Positions 1-11,559 of a DNA stretch of 64,000 nucleotides are shown one piece after another. The DNA lies in assembly GCA_028023455.1 (NCBI GenBank), contig JAQFVV010013318.1, forward strand, positions 1-64,000. The letters are read 5' to 3'. Below the pieces are notes generated by a model. It was not told where the DNA came from. It saw only the letters and a program-made list of their open reading frames with translations, and did not search any database. The translations under genes and the position numbers were made by a program. Within the stretch, counting starts at the first letter, position 1. Each line of letters starts with the position of its first letter. The stretch comes from Epiperipatus broadwayi. Lineage: Eukaryota > Onychophora > Udeonychophora > Euonychophora > Peripatidae.

Positions 1-199
1 TTACTCTTTTTTTCAATAAATCTGACAAGTACTCTTATATAGCTGCGATCGGCTTTTTAGAAACTGCTGTTCTTCGCTTATTATTAAAGCAAGACCGCTT
101 TTATAAAAGTTTTGTCCCTGTCAGTTATTTCGTCCATTGATTATAGTTAAATATACCCCCATACGCCTGGGTTTGAATACCATGTAACGCTATTCCGTT

Positions 200-202
<3 letters not shown>
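1..202 (-). mobile_element. edge of an LTR-like element, cut by the window start
   Basis: The segment ends at a short palindrome, TGTAACG then CGTTACA (183-202), and is followed at once by an (AT)n tract. The same terminal palindrome beside (AT)n closes the LTRs at 26555 and 53200, so I read this as the outer end of a related LTR. By analogy with that family the element would be transcribed on the minus strand, with this as the start of its LTR. No coding sequence is visible and the rest lies outside the window. It could also be an unrelated AT-flanked repeat. Confidence 0.4.

Positions 203-255
<53 letters not shown>
203..255. repeat. compound (AT)n(GT)n microsatellite
   Basis: About 30 bp of AT dinucleotides pass directly into about 22 bp of GT dinucleotides, abutting the LTR-like end at 202. 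Confidence 0.95.
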
Positions 256-3250
256 ATATAATAATCACAGGCCCATCTAAATAAAAATGTGCACTCATGA
301 TTCTTACAGTATATTTACAATGGCTATAATCTGCATGCTACTTCTAGTATGAACAACAGAAAAAACCATACATGTGCTTATTGATTTCCCTACCACTTCC
401 TGCTTAAATTTGACAGCTTGTTTTGTGAGTAGGTATGATATAATGTTTGGCTGTACTATTAAAAGCCGCCCTCATGTTGGCATTTGGTTTTAGCAGCTTC
501 CAGTCAACAACATGGACTTACCTCATTGCATTGACTGTTAGCTTGGGATAGATATTATCTGAAAAATATGTATACTGCTATCCATATTTAACAATAGTTC
601 TCTGTATGCAAGTCTATGATTGTTCAGCTATATGACTGTTGTTGCATAAAATAAGTATATTCTCTATCACTTTTGGGACAATAGTTTTTTGACCCACCCA
701 TCAAAAACATTGAGTCTTTATTGCCAGATCACCTGCCTCAATGGAAATATTCTGATATAGATAAAAATGATTTGAACTAGTCCATTATTTAAAGACAAGA
801 TAATATTTGACACTTGTACTTCTGGTTTGAATGAAATTTTGCTACTGAAAGATAAATTACATTCTATAGAACAGTTTTTTGGGGGGATTTCCCACCTAAG
901 GAATGGATGTACAGGGTTTGGAATATGAAAACTAGCCTTTAATTATAACAAAATTGTGGACAAACTCTATACTGCAAATGTGAGTGAAGATATTGAAAAT
1001 GATTTTGCTTGTTTTATGTATTGTAATTTAGCTTCCAGTTTTTTGATAAACAAATGTTTTAACTGAATCCCATATATTGTTTATAATCAACATTTGACTC
1101 TGTTTCAATAGATGTCTTTCTAGGTCCATGAAATTAATACTACTTTATGATCAATATTTTGTTTTCTTTCAAAATGAATCAGTGTATATAAAAATATTGT
1201 AATTCTTCTCCTATTTGAATTAGAAATTGGAGTGAATTGGAGTCATTCTACAATGTATTTACTACAATAAGACCTGATAAGATTTCTCTGAAAAAAGATT
1301 TTAATTAATTTAATATATTTCATTTTGTAATACAAACTTAATTTTAACTTTGCATGTTAGATTAACATTTGTAATTTAATACTAGTACTATGAACACGTA
1401 AACACAAAGCTAATATTTAACCTTTCAGATTTAGCAGGATAACAGAGTTTCATCTTTTGATTATAAGCACCCTGGTGAATTTTTCTGTAAGTATTACGTG
1501 TTAAAATGCATGTAAAATGGTATATTTTATTATAATATATTTTTGCTGAAAAATTTTGTGTTAGTAGAAGAGAAATTCAAAATTCTCACTCTTACAATAG
1601 ACATAAGCTACTACCTGACATATTCAGCCATTGTTTGTTGCCAAGGCTGTAAAACATTTGGCGTTTTATGACATTGTTTAAAGTAAATAGTTCCAATAAT
1701 CAAAAACTTGTTTATTTGCGAATTTATTATGGTTTTAGATATTTTTTAAAAATAATTTACACTATATTTATTAGATATCAAGAAATATAAGTTATTAATA
1801 ACTTAAATTGATTTGAAATACATTATTTTCAAAAACATAACATTATATTAGCAGCGAATGCAAGCATGGCCTTAAGTCATTTAATGCTTAGTTTCAAGGC
1901 TGGCAATCTATTTACATTTACATATACAAGTATGAAATTATTGCAATATTGCAATAAATATTCAAAAATATTAAACTTTTAAAGAATAATTCATTAGATA
2001 TAAAAAAAATAATTATCTGTTCAGATCTTTAAAAATAATAAGAATTAAGAAACATTTTGTTGATTTTATAAACTGATAATAACTCTTTTAGAAATGATAG
2101 TGACTAAACTCTTTGTTTTATTTACAATCTCATGTTTTTAATATTTACAGAAACAAAATGTGAACATTTAGAATTTATTTCTGTAGTAAACAAAATTATC
2201 TATCAAATGAAGTCAAATTTATTACTTTCAAATAAATAATAATCATTTTAGCATATATTTTACATTGATGTGTGAGACAAAAAAATGTCAGAAAATGCTG
2301 CCTTACAAAAGTATTAATATCTTATTAAACCATGGGATGAGCACTTTTGAGACACACCACTCTCATAATCATAGCTCTTTGTGAAGTAACTGATTGTCCA
2401 ATGATATGCAAATCAATGCAACGTTCTCAATATTTTATTTCCTGGTTATAGAATAAAATGATTTTTTTTTCTGTTAATGGCTTTGACGTCTAATGTAATT
2501 AAGTAGGTGTATATTATTTTTCTTCTCAAATCGTTTTCCTCTTTGAAGACTAAGCTGAATATTTGCAGTGCATGGATGTCCTGCAAGCGTTAGGTTCTGC
2601 ATGAAAATGTAATTGGGTGATGGATCGAGTTGTGCCTTAGTATACAGATATTTATGGTGAGATAATCTAGTTTCCAGTGCTCTTTGGTCTCTACACAGAA
2701 TGAGACTTTAAAATTTTTGTCAGAACATATGATGTTGTAGACTGCTTGCAGAGTTTGAGTGAGAGTTAATCGGTCTCTGTGTTATTGATTAGTCTGTTTG
2801 GACTGGGATGGGTGTGAAAGAACAACTAAATGCTTCTATTGAAAAGTGAACAAAATATTTTGTGCATTTTCGATATGTATGACAATAATAGCCTCTGTTT
2901 ATACGTTGAACCTGTTTAAGATCTATATTTAATAAGTCTTCTCTGCACACTGTTAAATCCTATTTTTTATCGTCTTCAAACTTACACATATGTAAGACCT
3001 GCCGATTTATGGTTGATGGGAGTGATAAACTTGCAGTTTATTTAATAATTTTTAAAGAAATTATTGTAATATTAGGTATTATGATATTAGGGGCTTATTC
3101 AATACTTTGACAGTAGCACTGCAGTGACTTAATCATCCCACGATAATAATTCTAATTTTTTGAAATATTCTAACACTTTAGGTTTATTTTTTTAAACATT
3201 AACAAATTTTATATTTTAAAAAACGAAATTTTTAATTTAACTAAATTTAA
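256..3250. other. AT-rich non-coding stretch
   Basis: I see no supported gene, RNA or transposon here. Reading frames are short and closed on both strands. The stretch at about 2340-2830 is slightly less AT-rich but gave no recognisable protein. A short (AT)n at about 3251-3264 forms the left target site of the LTR element that follows. Confidence 0.6.
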
Positions 3251-3264
3251 ATATATATATATAT

Positions 3265-5330
3265 TGTAATCGGACCCGCGTACAACCCTTTTATTACATC
3301 AGTTGTAACAATTTTCTGATGAGCATGCTGTAGGAAGGAACTATCAATTGACATTCCTAATGCATATGTTAATGCCTCCTACAACAATATCTCCTGCTCA
3401 TCAGAGGATGTAGTACCATAGAGACTGTGAACATCTAAACATTTATATGTTTGGTTTTCCAAATAGTGCAATTAGAGTTTCGTCTTACTACAACCTGACT
3501 GGCCTGGGTCTAGTTATGTCAGACGTAGCTCAGGAAGCATGAAATTCTCATGAACCAGTGCTGTAACTGATGAGTGATGCAATAAAATAAAACAAAATTG
3601 GATAACTGGATAACCAATTTAATTTTTAGTAACAAAAAAAAAAATTATTAAATAACAATTAATTAGCGATTTCTAACAAAGTTCATTTCTATCTACATGA
3701 TAACTCATTTTCATTTTACTTATGAAAGAGTTAGAAGCAGTTCTTTTTTTTATCAATAGTTCATTTACAAATTCATTTATGAGAAGAAGTTTGGAAATAT
3801 TCTAATTCAACAATAGTTCATTTTTGTATTCCTTTATAAGAAGAAGCTTGGGAATTTTCTAATTCAACAATAGTTCATTTTGAATCCATTTATGAGAAGA
3901 AACTTGGAAACATCCTAATTCAACAATAGTTCATTTTTGTATTCCTTTATGAGAAGAAGCCTGGTAGCAGTTAAGCATTTATGATTTATATAACATTTTG
4001 TTATTTTATGAATTATTACCGATTGGTAAACATTTAAACTTAGCAATTATTGGCTTGTGGAGTATTCATCATTTGGTAATTAAAGCATTTATAATTTAGT
4101 CAAATATAAAAGTATATTCTTATACATAAACTCTGTTACATTATAAGAAGCTTAGAAGCAGTCAAGCATTTATGATTTATACAGCATTTCATCATTTTAT
4201 GAATTATTACTGATTGGTAGATATCTGAACTCAACAATTCTTGGTTTGTAGAGCATTTGTTATTCGATAATTGAGGCATTTATAATTTAGCCAAATATAG
4301 AAGTATATTCTTACACATAAACTCTGTTACATTACTCAGATAGAAGTAGTATGCAATCAAGCATTTTTTAATCCATATAGTAAATACGTTCAAATATTTT
4401 TATAAATAAATTTGTGTATAACCATTTCATAACTTCATTTTATAACGTATGATAAACATGTTCTAATATTTTACAAAATAAATCCTACGTAATTATTTTA
4501 TAACTTCACTTTATAACATATGATAAAGATGTTTTAATATTTTATAAAACAAATTCTAGGTAATTATTTCATAACTTCATTTTATAACGTATGATAAAGA
4601 TGTCTTAATATTTTATTAAACGAAATGTATGCAACCGTTTAATAAATTCACTTCATAACATATGATAAATATGTTTTAATATTTTATAAAAATAATTTTT
4701 ATGTAGATATTTCATGATGTCAATTTATAATTTATGGTAAAAAATGTCTAAACATTCCTATAACATAATTACCTTCCAGTTTTGCAGTCTAGTTTACTCT
4801 AAAGAAGGCAGGTTATTTCATCTATGGAAAGTCATGGCATAGCGTGGAGAGAGTGAAGCCGCTAAATTACCCCATTGTTATTATAATTCCTCTAGTAAAG
4901 CTTTCTTTTTCCATTTTCACGTTTTGTTAAAGCTTTATTTTAATGTATCAAAAGAATTAAGTAATACACTTTTTTTTAAAAAAAAAATTTAATATGTTCT
5001 GCTTCTCTGTGTAAGACGAGAGAAAAAAAAAGTTCTTTTCTTCCGACGACGTGCCTGATTTGAATACTGCCTCAGTTTAACTCAAGTATCTTTTTTCTTT
5101 CTTTTTAATGATTGGATAATTAATTTCTTTTCTTTTTATTGAGACAGATAAAAAAAAAATAAGATGACTTAACATTCTATTCAATTCCATCAATCACAAA
5201 ATTAAAAATATGATTTTTTTTAAACAAATCACAGCTTTTATTTCATTCCCAATTAGACTGAATCACGCTAGACATTTTTAAATGGGGGGGGTTATTGAAT
5301 ATTTATATGAGGAACAGCATATCTGTTTCA
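3265..5330 (-). repeat. 3' LTR of the gag-only element
   Basis: About 2066 bp, matching 8044-10039. The plus-strand ends are TGTAATCGG and CTGTTTCA. An imperfect hairpin at 3318-3402 pairs GATGAGCA and TGTAGGA with TCCTACA and TGCTCATC. The interior is built from three kinds of tandem repeats (see 3750-4690). This copy has one extra 71-bp unit compared with the 5' LTR, which explains most of the length difference. Confidence 0.85.
3750..4690. repeat. nested tandem repeats inside the LTR
   Basis: Three sets follow one another. About 3750-3962 has four copies of a roughly 58-bp unit built on CAATAGTTCATTT and TTATGAGAAGAAG. About 3967-4330 has two copies of a roughly 175-bp unit with GCATTTATGATTTATA and ATAAACTCTGTTACATTA. 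About 4390-4690 has about five copies of a roughly 71-bp unit with CATATGATAAAGATGT and TAATATTTTAT. The other LTR carries the same sets at about 8530-9390 with one fewer 71-bp unit. Confidence 0.8.
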
Positions 5331-5344
5331 TTACCCCTCACCAA
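5331..5344 (-). other. polypurine tract candidate
   Basis: Read on the minus strand, the bases just before the 3' LTR are GGTGAGGGGTAA, a purine run ending at the LTR's first TG. This is the expected place and composition for the plus-strand DNA primer of an LTR retrotransposon in minus orientation. Confidence 0.6.
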
Positions 5345-5882
5345 ATTTTGGGATGAAATCGCCTGGAAGTACGATTTCATTACATATACTATACACATTA
5401 TTTCTCAGTACTGCTTGGTTTTAGATATGCTGATGAATGGGCAAGATGAGCTGGAAAAGTGAATACATGAACCATAGCCTCCAATGCCAGGATAAGTAGA
5501 CGGCCAAGCACAAACTACCAGTACACACCGCCTCATGACGTCATGAGAAAATACCTCATTTTTAAGCACTACCTCTCTTGTACCTAGAAGTATCATCCAA
5601 CCAAGAATAGGAGCCAGAGAAAAAAAAATTTGGCACTCAGCCAACCCTGCTCAGCTTCGGTGAGTCTTAGGGGCTATCATTTGGCCTATCCATGAGACCA
5701 AGGCCTATACATGAGACCTATATATACGCACTGCTGGACTATTCTTAGAGCACAACATCCAGGTCTGGATAGTGCTGAGCATATACTTCGGAGCATCATA
5801 ACACAATACATCCAAGCAGCTCCGCTCAATCATCCACCATCTCAACATGAAAAACACAAGTTCATGCATCACTACACCACAC
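5345..5882 (-). other. internal region where pol is missing
   Basis: About 540 bp separate the end of gag from the 3' LTR. Open frames here are short and none resembles protease, reverse transcriptase, integrase or envelope. It includes a duplicated phrase around 5690-5720 (CCTATCCATGAGACC and CCTATACATGAGACC). The sequence is less AT-rich than the LTRs. Confidence 0.6.
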
Positions 5883-6743
5883 TCACAAACTTTTTTCATC
5901 AGCTATCTCTATTTTATTCTGAATCATAACTGCAACCTGGTTTGGGAAACTGAGGATCATGGTCAGTTCTCCAATAGTCCTCTTTTGTATTATGAGGTGA
6001 CATACTTCTGGATTGTTTTTTTTTGAAAATTTATCATGTTCAACATTACTGTGGTGTCTTGCTTCTTGTTCTTTTCTCTGCGGTTCAGTAGTTGTACCCA
6101 CACTTTTTTGCAGGTTATCATCACTGTTTGATCTTCTTATAACCCGGGTTTGGTAAGGGCTCTGCATATTGCCTGTCGAATATCGTCTTTGCCTTTTCCA
6201 TGGTGGTGTCTGATTTCTTTGGTGCTGATACCATGGTTGTGGGTTGCTGTTGTCATATTGCCAAGGGGGCATTTTCCTTTTATATCTGATGGTTCCTATG
6301 TTAGGCCCATCATCTCTTCTATAGGGAGGTTTATTTTGTGGTTGCTTTGCTCCTCCTTCTTTGGTCGCTGAGGTACCGCAGCTATCATAGGCTGTTAATA
6401 GTTCAGCAACCTGCTCGATGGATCGACGATCAGTCCCAATTAGCATTCTTTCAATGTAATTTGGAAAGCTGTGTCGTATTAATCTAATGATCTGGAGTTC
6501 AGACAGAGGATCAGACGTCAAGGCTCTCAACCTGGCCACCTGTCTTCTAAAGAATGGTGTATAAAGCTCTCCAGGAGGACATTTCTCCTGGGACACCTTA
6601 TATTTAATCCCCTCCTGACACTCATCGCTCCAGTAACAGTTCATTAGCGCCCCTTTAAATTCGTCAAAACTTGTAGGTTGGGCAAACAGTGAATCCCACC
6701 ATGCCTGTGCTGTACCTTGGAGATGGCTACATGCGATTGCCAT
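5883..6743 (-). CDS. Gag C-terminal part: retrotransposon gag domain plus basic tail
   Basis: 286 codons from a methionine just after an in-frame TAA; this is the same reading frame as the upstream 301-codon ORF, with EAK between the stop and the methionine. Residues 1-110 match a Ty3/gypsy-type capsid domain: HLQGTAQAWWDSL at 7-19, then FDEFKGAL and RRQVARLRALTSDPLSELQI. Residues about 115-200 are rich in Arg, Lys, Gln, Pro and Trp (YRRDDGPN, PPWKRQRRYS) and probably bind nucleic acid, with no CCHC zinc knuckle. The role would be capsid assembly and RNA packaging. The start codon is probably not a natural one; the intact protein would begin at 7658. No pol frame follows. Confidence 0.75.
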   Translation of the reverse strand: MAIACSHLQGTAQAWWDSLFAQPTSFDEFKGALMNCYWSDECQEGIKYKVSQEKCPPGELYTPFFRRQVARLRALTSDPLSELQIIRLIRHSFPNYIERMLIGTDRRSIEQVAELLTAYDSCGTSATKEGGAKQPQNKPPYRRDDGPNIGTIRYKRKMPPWQYDNSNPQPWYQHQRNQTPPWKRQRRYSTGNMQSPYQTRVIRRSNSDDNLQKSVGTTTEPQRKEQEARHHSNVEHDKFSKKNNPEVCHLIIQKRTIGELTMILSFPNQVAVMIQNKIEIADEKSL

Positions 6744-6752
6744 CTTTGCCTC

Positions 6753-7658
6753 TTATGATAATACGTTAATAGTAAAATATCTCTCCAAGCTTTTTATATA
6801 TTCTATCGGTGCTTCATTGCAGCTCCCAGAGAAAGTTCTAATTTTTAAGAATTGGTTTACAATTCCGGACATCTGGTTGGTTGGAGGGACTTCATGACTA
6901 GCTTGGCAATTTTCCTTTTGGCTTTCTTTTGGGATTGTTTCTGCCTCCTTTTGTCTAGGCAATATATTGCTATCTTTTATTTCCATCTTCCTCATCTGGG
7001 TGGTCAATATATCCACCTTCTCCTGCATGGATTCTTGAATTTTTATTATCTTTGTATCCATGGTCTCACATATTTGGGTCATTTTAACTTCTTGCTCTAT
7101 TAGTGAGCCTTTAACTTCATTCATGACATCTTCTTTTATTTTCAATATTTGATCATTTACTTGCCTAATTATTTGCTCAAACTTTTCATTCTGACTTTCC
7201 GCTGCTTCCATAATTTGTTTTTTTATTCTTTGGTTTGCTTCTATTGCTTGCTTGTTATCTTCTTCTCTTTGCTTATCTCTTTTTTGATTATCTTCTTCTC
7301 TCTGTTTATTTCTTTTTTGGTTATCTTCTTTTCTTTGCTTATCTCTTTTTTGATTATCTTCTTCTCTCTGTTTGATATCTTCTTCTCTCTGTTTGGTATC
7401 TTCTTCTTTTTGTTTATCTCTTTTTTGATTATCTTCTTCTCTCTGTTTATCTCTTTTTTGATTATCTTCTTCTCTCTGTTTATCCCTTTTCTTTTGGTCT
7501 GCTTTTATAATTTCCAATAATTGGGCTAATGTAGACGTCTCCCCTGTTTTCTCTGATTCCTCATCTACTTTAGCTTCTTGTTTATCTTCTTTCTCAGGAG
7601 GATCCTCTATGCTTTCTGTATTCATCATTTTTTTTGATTTTGATCTGGTTTTCATCAA
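6753..7658 (-). CDS. Gag N-terminal part: long coiled coil
   Basis: 301 codons from ATG at 7658, which lies about 385 bp downstream of the 5' LTR edge and is the first plausible start. Residues 1-40 are Lys/Glu/Ser-rich. Residues about 50-145 are a highly charged repeat of an 11-residue unit, QKRDKQREEDN, encoded by tandem DNA repeats at about 7250-7495, followed by a predicted coiled coil to about residue 230. Residues about 268-301 (FLKIRTFSGSCNEAPIEYI) are the beginning of the capsid domain, cut by a TAA after INVLS. The frame continues without shift into the next ORF, so one point mutation or small change split a protein of roughly 590 residues. Function is inferred from the fused capsid domain. 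Confidence 0.7.
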   Translation of the reverse strand: MMKTRSKSKKMMNTESIEDPPEKEDKQEAKVDEESEKTGETSTLAQLLEIIKADQKKRDKQREEDNQKRDKQREEDNQKRDKQKEEDTKQREEDIKQREEDNQKRDKQRKEDNQKRNKQREEDNQKRDKQREEDNKQAIEANQRIKKQIMEAAESQNEKFEQIIRQVNDQILKIKEDVMNEVKGSLIEQEVKMTQICETMDTKIIKIQESMQEKVDILTTQMRKMEIKDSNILPRQKEAETIPKESQKENCQASHEVPPTNQMSGIVNQFLKIRTFSGSCNEAPIEYIKSLERYFTINVLS

Positions 7659-7886
7659 TATTTTATTCTAGTTTAGTGGTATTTTTTTAATTTCAACTTT
7701 AATAAGCTTCTCTCTCCATCCACACCATGACCTTACTCCATCTTCTTTGAAATGCCTGTTTCATTCTTTATGCCATTCTTTTTTGTGTTGTTTTTCTTTT
7801 AAACTTTTATTTTTCCATCCTTCCTGAACAAATTACATCACTACATCATATGCACTGTTCATATCACAGAATCGTGATCTGCTTAT

Positions 7887-8043
7887 GCCTATGAGTAGGC
7901 TAGCTAGATCGGACCTCACAGTAGGGTGGCAAATTAACCAGCCTATGAGTATGCTAGCCAGATAAGGCCTCACAGTAAGGTGGCAAATTAATAGGTGCCT
8001 ATGGTTAGGCTAGCTGGATAAAGCCTCACAGTTGGACGACAAA
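7887..8043 (-). repeat. triplicated 54-56 bp leader next to the 5' LTR
   Basis: Three tandem copies begin at GCCTATG at 7887, 7941 and 7997. Each contains CTAGC near its middle and CCTCACAGT near its end. The copy nearest the LTR supplies the bases where a primer-binding site should be (minus strand TTTGTCGTCCAACTG, directly after the LTR's CA). That sequence does not start with the usual TGG. Confidence 0.8.
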
Positions 8044-10039
8044 TGTAACCGGACCCGCATACAACCCTTTTATAACATCAGTTGTAACAATTTTCTGATG
8101 AGCATGCTGTAGGAAGGAACTATCAATTGACATTCCTAATGCAGATGTTAATGTCTCCTACAACAATATTTCCTGCTCATCAGAGGATGTAGTACCATAG
8201 AGACTGTGAACATCTAAACATTTATATGTTTGGTTTTCCAAACAGCGCCATTAGAGTTCCGTCTTACTACAACCTGACTGGCCTGGGTCTAGTTATGTCA
8301 GACGTAGCTCAGGAAGCATGAAATTCTCATGAACCAGTGCTGTAACTGATGAGTGATGCAATAAAATAAAACAAAATTGGATAACTGGATAACCAATTTA
8401 ATTTTTAGTAACAAAAAAAAATTATTAAATAACAATTAATTAGCAATTTCTAACAAAGTTCATTTCTATCTACATGATAACTCATTTTCATTTTACTTAT
8501 GAAAGAGTTAGAAGCAGTTCTTTTTTTTGTCAATAGTTCATTTACAAATTCATTTATGAGAAGAAGTTTGGAAATATTCTAATTCAACAATAGTTCATTT
8601 TTGTATTCCTTTATGAGAAGAAGCTTGGGAATTTTCTAATTCAACAATAGTTCATTTTGAATCCATTTATGAGAAGAAACTTGGAAACATCCTAATTCAA
8701 CAATAGTTCATTTTTGTATTCCTTTATGAGAAGAAGCCTGGTGGCAGTTAAGCATTTATGATTTATATAACATTTTGTTATTTTATGAATTATTACCGAT
8801 TGGTAAACATTTAAACTTAGCAATTCTTGGCTTGTGGAGTATTCATCATTTGGTAATTAAAGCATTTATAATTTAGTCAAATATAAAAGTATATTCTTAT
8901 ACATAAACTCTGTTATATTATAAGAAGCTTAGAAGCAGTCAAGCATTTATGATTTATACAGCATTTCATCATTTTATGAATTATTACTGATTGGTAGATA
9001 TCTGAACTCAACAATTCTTGGTTTGTAGAGCATTTATCATTCGATAATTGAGGCATTTATAATTTAGCCAAATATAGAAGTATATTCTTACACATAAACT
9101 CTGTTACATTACTCAGATAGAAGTAGTATGCAATCAAAGCATTTTTTAATCCATATAGTAAATACGTTCAAATATTTTTATAAAGAAATTTGCGTATAAC
9201 CATTTCATAACTTCACTTTATAACATATGATAAAGATGTTTTAATATTTTATAAAACAAATTCTAGGTAATTATTTCATAACTTCATTTTATAACGTATG
9301 ATAAAGATGTCTTAATATTTTATTAAACGAAACGTATGCAACCGTTTCATAAATTCACTTCATAACATATGATAAATATGTTTTAATATTTTATAAAAAT
9401 AATTTTTATGTAGATATTTCATGATGTCAATTTATAATTTATGGTAAAAAATGTCTAAACATTCCTATAACATAATTACCTTCCAGTTTTGCAGTCTAGT
9501 TTACTCTAAAGAAGGCAGGTTATTTCATCTATGGAAAGTCATGGCATAGCGTGGAGAGAGTGAAGCCGCTAAATTACCCCATTGTTATTATAATTCCTCT
9601 AGTAAAGCTTTCTTTTTCCATTTTCACATTTTGTTAAAGCTTTATTTTAATGTATCAAAAGAATTAAGTAATACACCTTTTTTTTTAAAAAAAATTTAAT
9701 ATGTTCTGCTTCTCTGTGTAAGACGAGAGAAAAAAAAAAGTTCTTTTCTTCCGACGACGTACCTGATTTGAATACTGCCTCAGTTTAACTCAAGTATCTT
9801 TTTTCTTTCTTTTTAATGATTGGATAATTAATTTCTTTTCTTTTTATTGAGACAGATAAAAAAAAATAAGATGACTTAACATTCTATTTAATTCCATCAA
9901 TCACAAAATTAAAAATATGATTTTTTTTCAACAAATCACAGCTTTTATTTCATTCCCAATTAGACTGAATCACGCTAGACGTTTTTAAATGGGGGGAGGG
10001 TTATTGAATATTTATATGAGGAACAGCATATCTGTTTCA
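8044..10039 (-). repeat. 5' LTR of the gag-only element
   Basis: About 1996 bp; plus-strand start TGTAACCGG, end CTGTTTCA, followed by ATATAT. It carries the same hairpin (8097-8181) and internal tandem repeats as the partner LTR, with four rather than five 71-bp units. Transcription would run leftwards into gag. I could not place the promoter within it. Confidence 0.85.
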
Positions 10040-11555
10040 ATATATTAGAAATACTATCTTTAAAAACATAGCATTTCAGTTAATTTTAAAAGAAAATATT
10101 ATGAATACGATATAAATAAAACATATTTTGAATAAAACGTTTAGTAACAAAAACAATTTCCGATTTTCAGCTTATTTAATACCAATATTTTATTTATATC
10201 GCATTCATATTTTTTTTCCATTAATTTGAATACAGAATCTTATTTTTAAATATAATGTTTGCAAACCCTAAGATATGAATATTCAAGCAATGAAAATGTA
10301 TTCACAGTGATGAAATAATTATGACCCGAAAATTACATCACATCTGTGCTAATCCCAAAGTACCTGATATTACAATTTTGTCTGAAATTTATATTTCTTC
10401 CAAAAATAAAATTTATATCATTTGAGTGCCTATACAAGTTTTTTTTTTTCCTTTTGTGCATTCTACATTGGGAGGTGTGATAGTTTTTTTTATAAAAACG
10501 AGTTTATATTTTGTTTTAATATTTTAATACTTAAAAATGCTGATCTTTATACTTTGTTATCAGATTGATTTCTATTTCTGCTGATTTAATAGAAAATCTG
10601 AATATTGATTGTTACTTTATAGTTACTAATTTAGTCAAACATTTTTTTACCTCAAAATATAACTCCTTTATCTCACTGTGTATATTATATTTTATTTTTA
10701 TTGCATTAAATCGAGGCTTGTATTTTTAATTAATTCTCTCTGAGTATTTCACCACTAAAAGAAAACATTTTAACTGTGTAGGTGATATTAATGCTTGTGT
10801 ATATATTGATAAATTATTATTATTTATTATCTATTCAGAATGTGAAACACCTTTTTGCGTTAAATAGGGTTAGTACTGTACTTTTTTGTACAATTTTAGA
10901 CTATATGTATGACTTTAATTGGTAAATTCATGTTTCATTTAAAATTAATTAGAAAAAATAAAAGACACAAGCGCTTTAGTATGCAAAACTAATCGAATAG
11001 ATTGTTAAAATCCTTTTGGATGTACCATTAGTTAATTTTGGAAAAAAAAATTTCATTAACATTAATTTGATATTACAATTACAATATTATCTGGAACGTT
11101 TTATTGATGAAACTTTTTCCTTTGGAGAACAAATATTTGATTAAAATAGTTTCCTTTAGTCGGATTGAATTTATTAATTATAAGAAAATGTAATTGAATT
11201 ACTGAATAATGATGAAATATTTAACTAATCTGTTTAATGGGACTTTGTAAATGGTGTGATGCTTCTTTGTCAGAACCGATTAAGTATTCTTATTCATGGT
11301 TATTTTTTATCTGGATGTTTCTGAATTGTGTCTATATTAATTAATAGTTTAAAAAATGTATGTTCTTCTGGATTAAATGTTTTAACATCTAACATTCTTA
11401 AAGATAACAAATTAATATGTATTCCTGTTCTTGTTCATTTGTTTTATTTATGTTTGCTTTACTTCATGTTTGAAATTTAGGTAATTTTTCCTTTCTATGT
11501 ATAAAAGGGACTGTTCCAGCTTTATGAATAATAGTAAGCCTATTGTTTTTATTTC
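10040..11555. other. AT-rich non-coding stretch
   Basis: No supported gene or element. All frames are short. Poly-T and poly-A runs are common, and nothing repeats elsewhere in the window. Confidence 0.55.
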
Positions 11556-11559
11556 TATT

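Larger units (their letters stand above)
3265..10039 (-). mobile_element. LTR retrotransposon with gag only (pol-less, long LTRs)
   Basis: The element has two LTRs, 3265-5330 and 8044-10039, which match over their whole length with scattered single-base changes and one missing 71-bp repeat unit. Both start TG and end CA on the plus strand. Flanking bases are ATAT on both sides, consistent with a 4-bp target duplication inside an AT tract. Internal order on the minus strand is a triplicated leader, a gag reading frame with one stop, about 550 bp without a gene, and a purine-rich tract next to the 3' LTR. No protease, reverse transcriptase, RNase H or integrase is present, so it must be mobilised in trans, like a large retrotransposon derivative. 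The gag resembles Ty3/gypsy-type Gag. High LTR similarity suggests a fairly recent insertion. Confidence 0.85.

Noticed and set aside
6150-7520. Plus-strand frames opposite gag (6150-6371, 6852-7103, 7149-7520)
   Set aside because: They are antisense shadows of the gag reading frame. The Phe/Leu/Ile-rich 123-codon one mirrors the Lys/Glu/Arg coiled coil.
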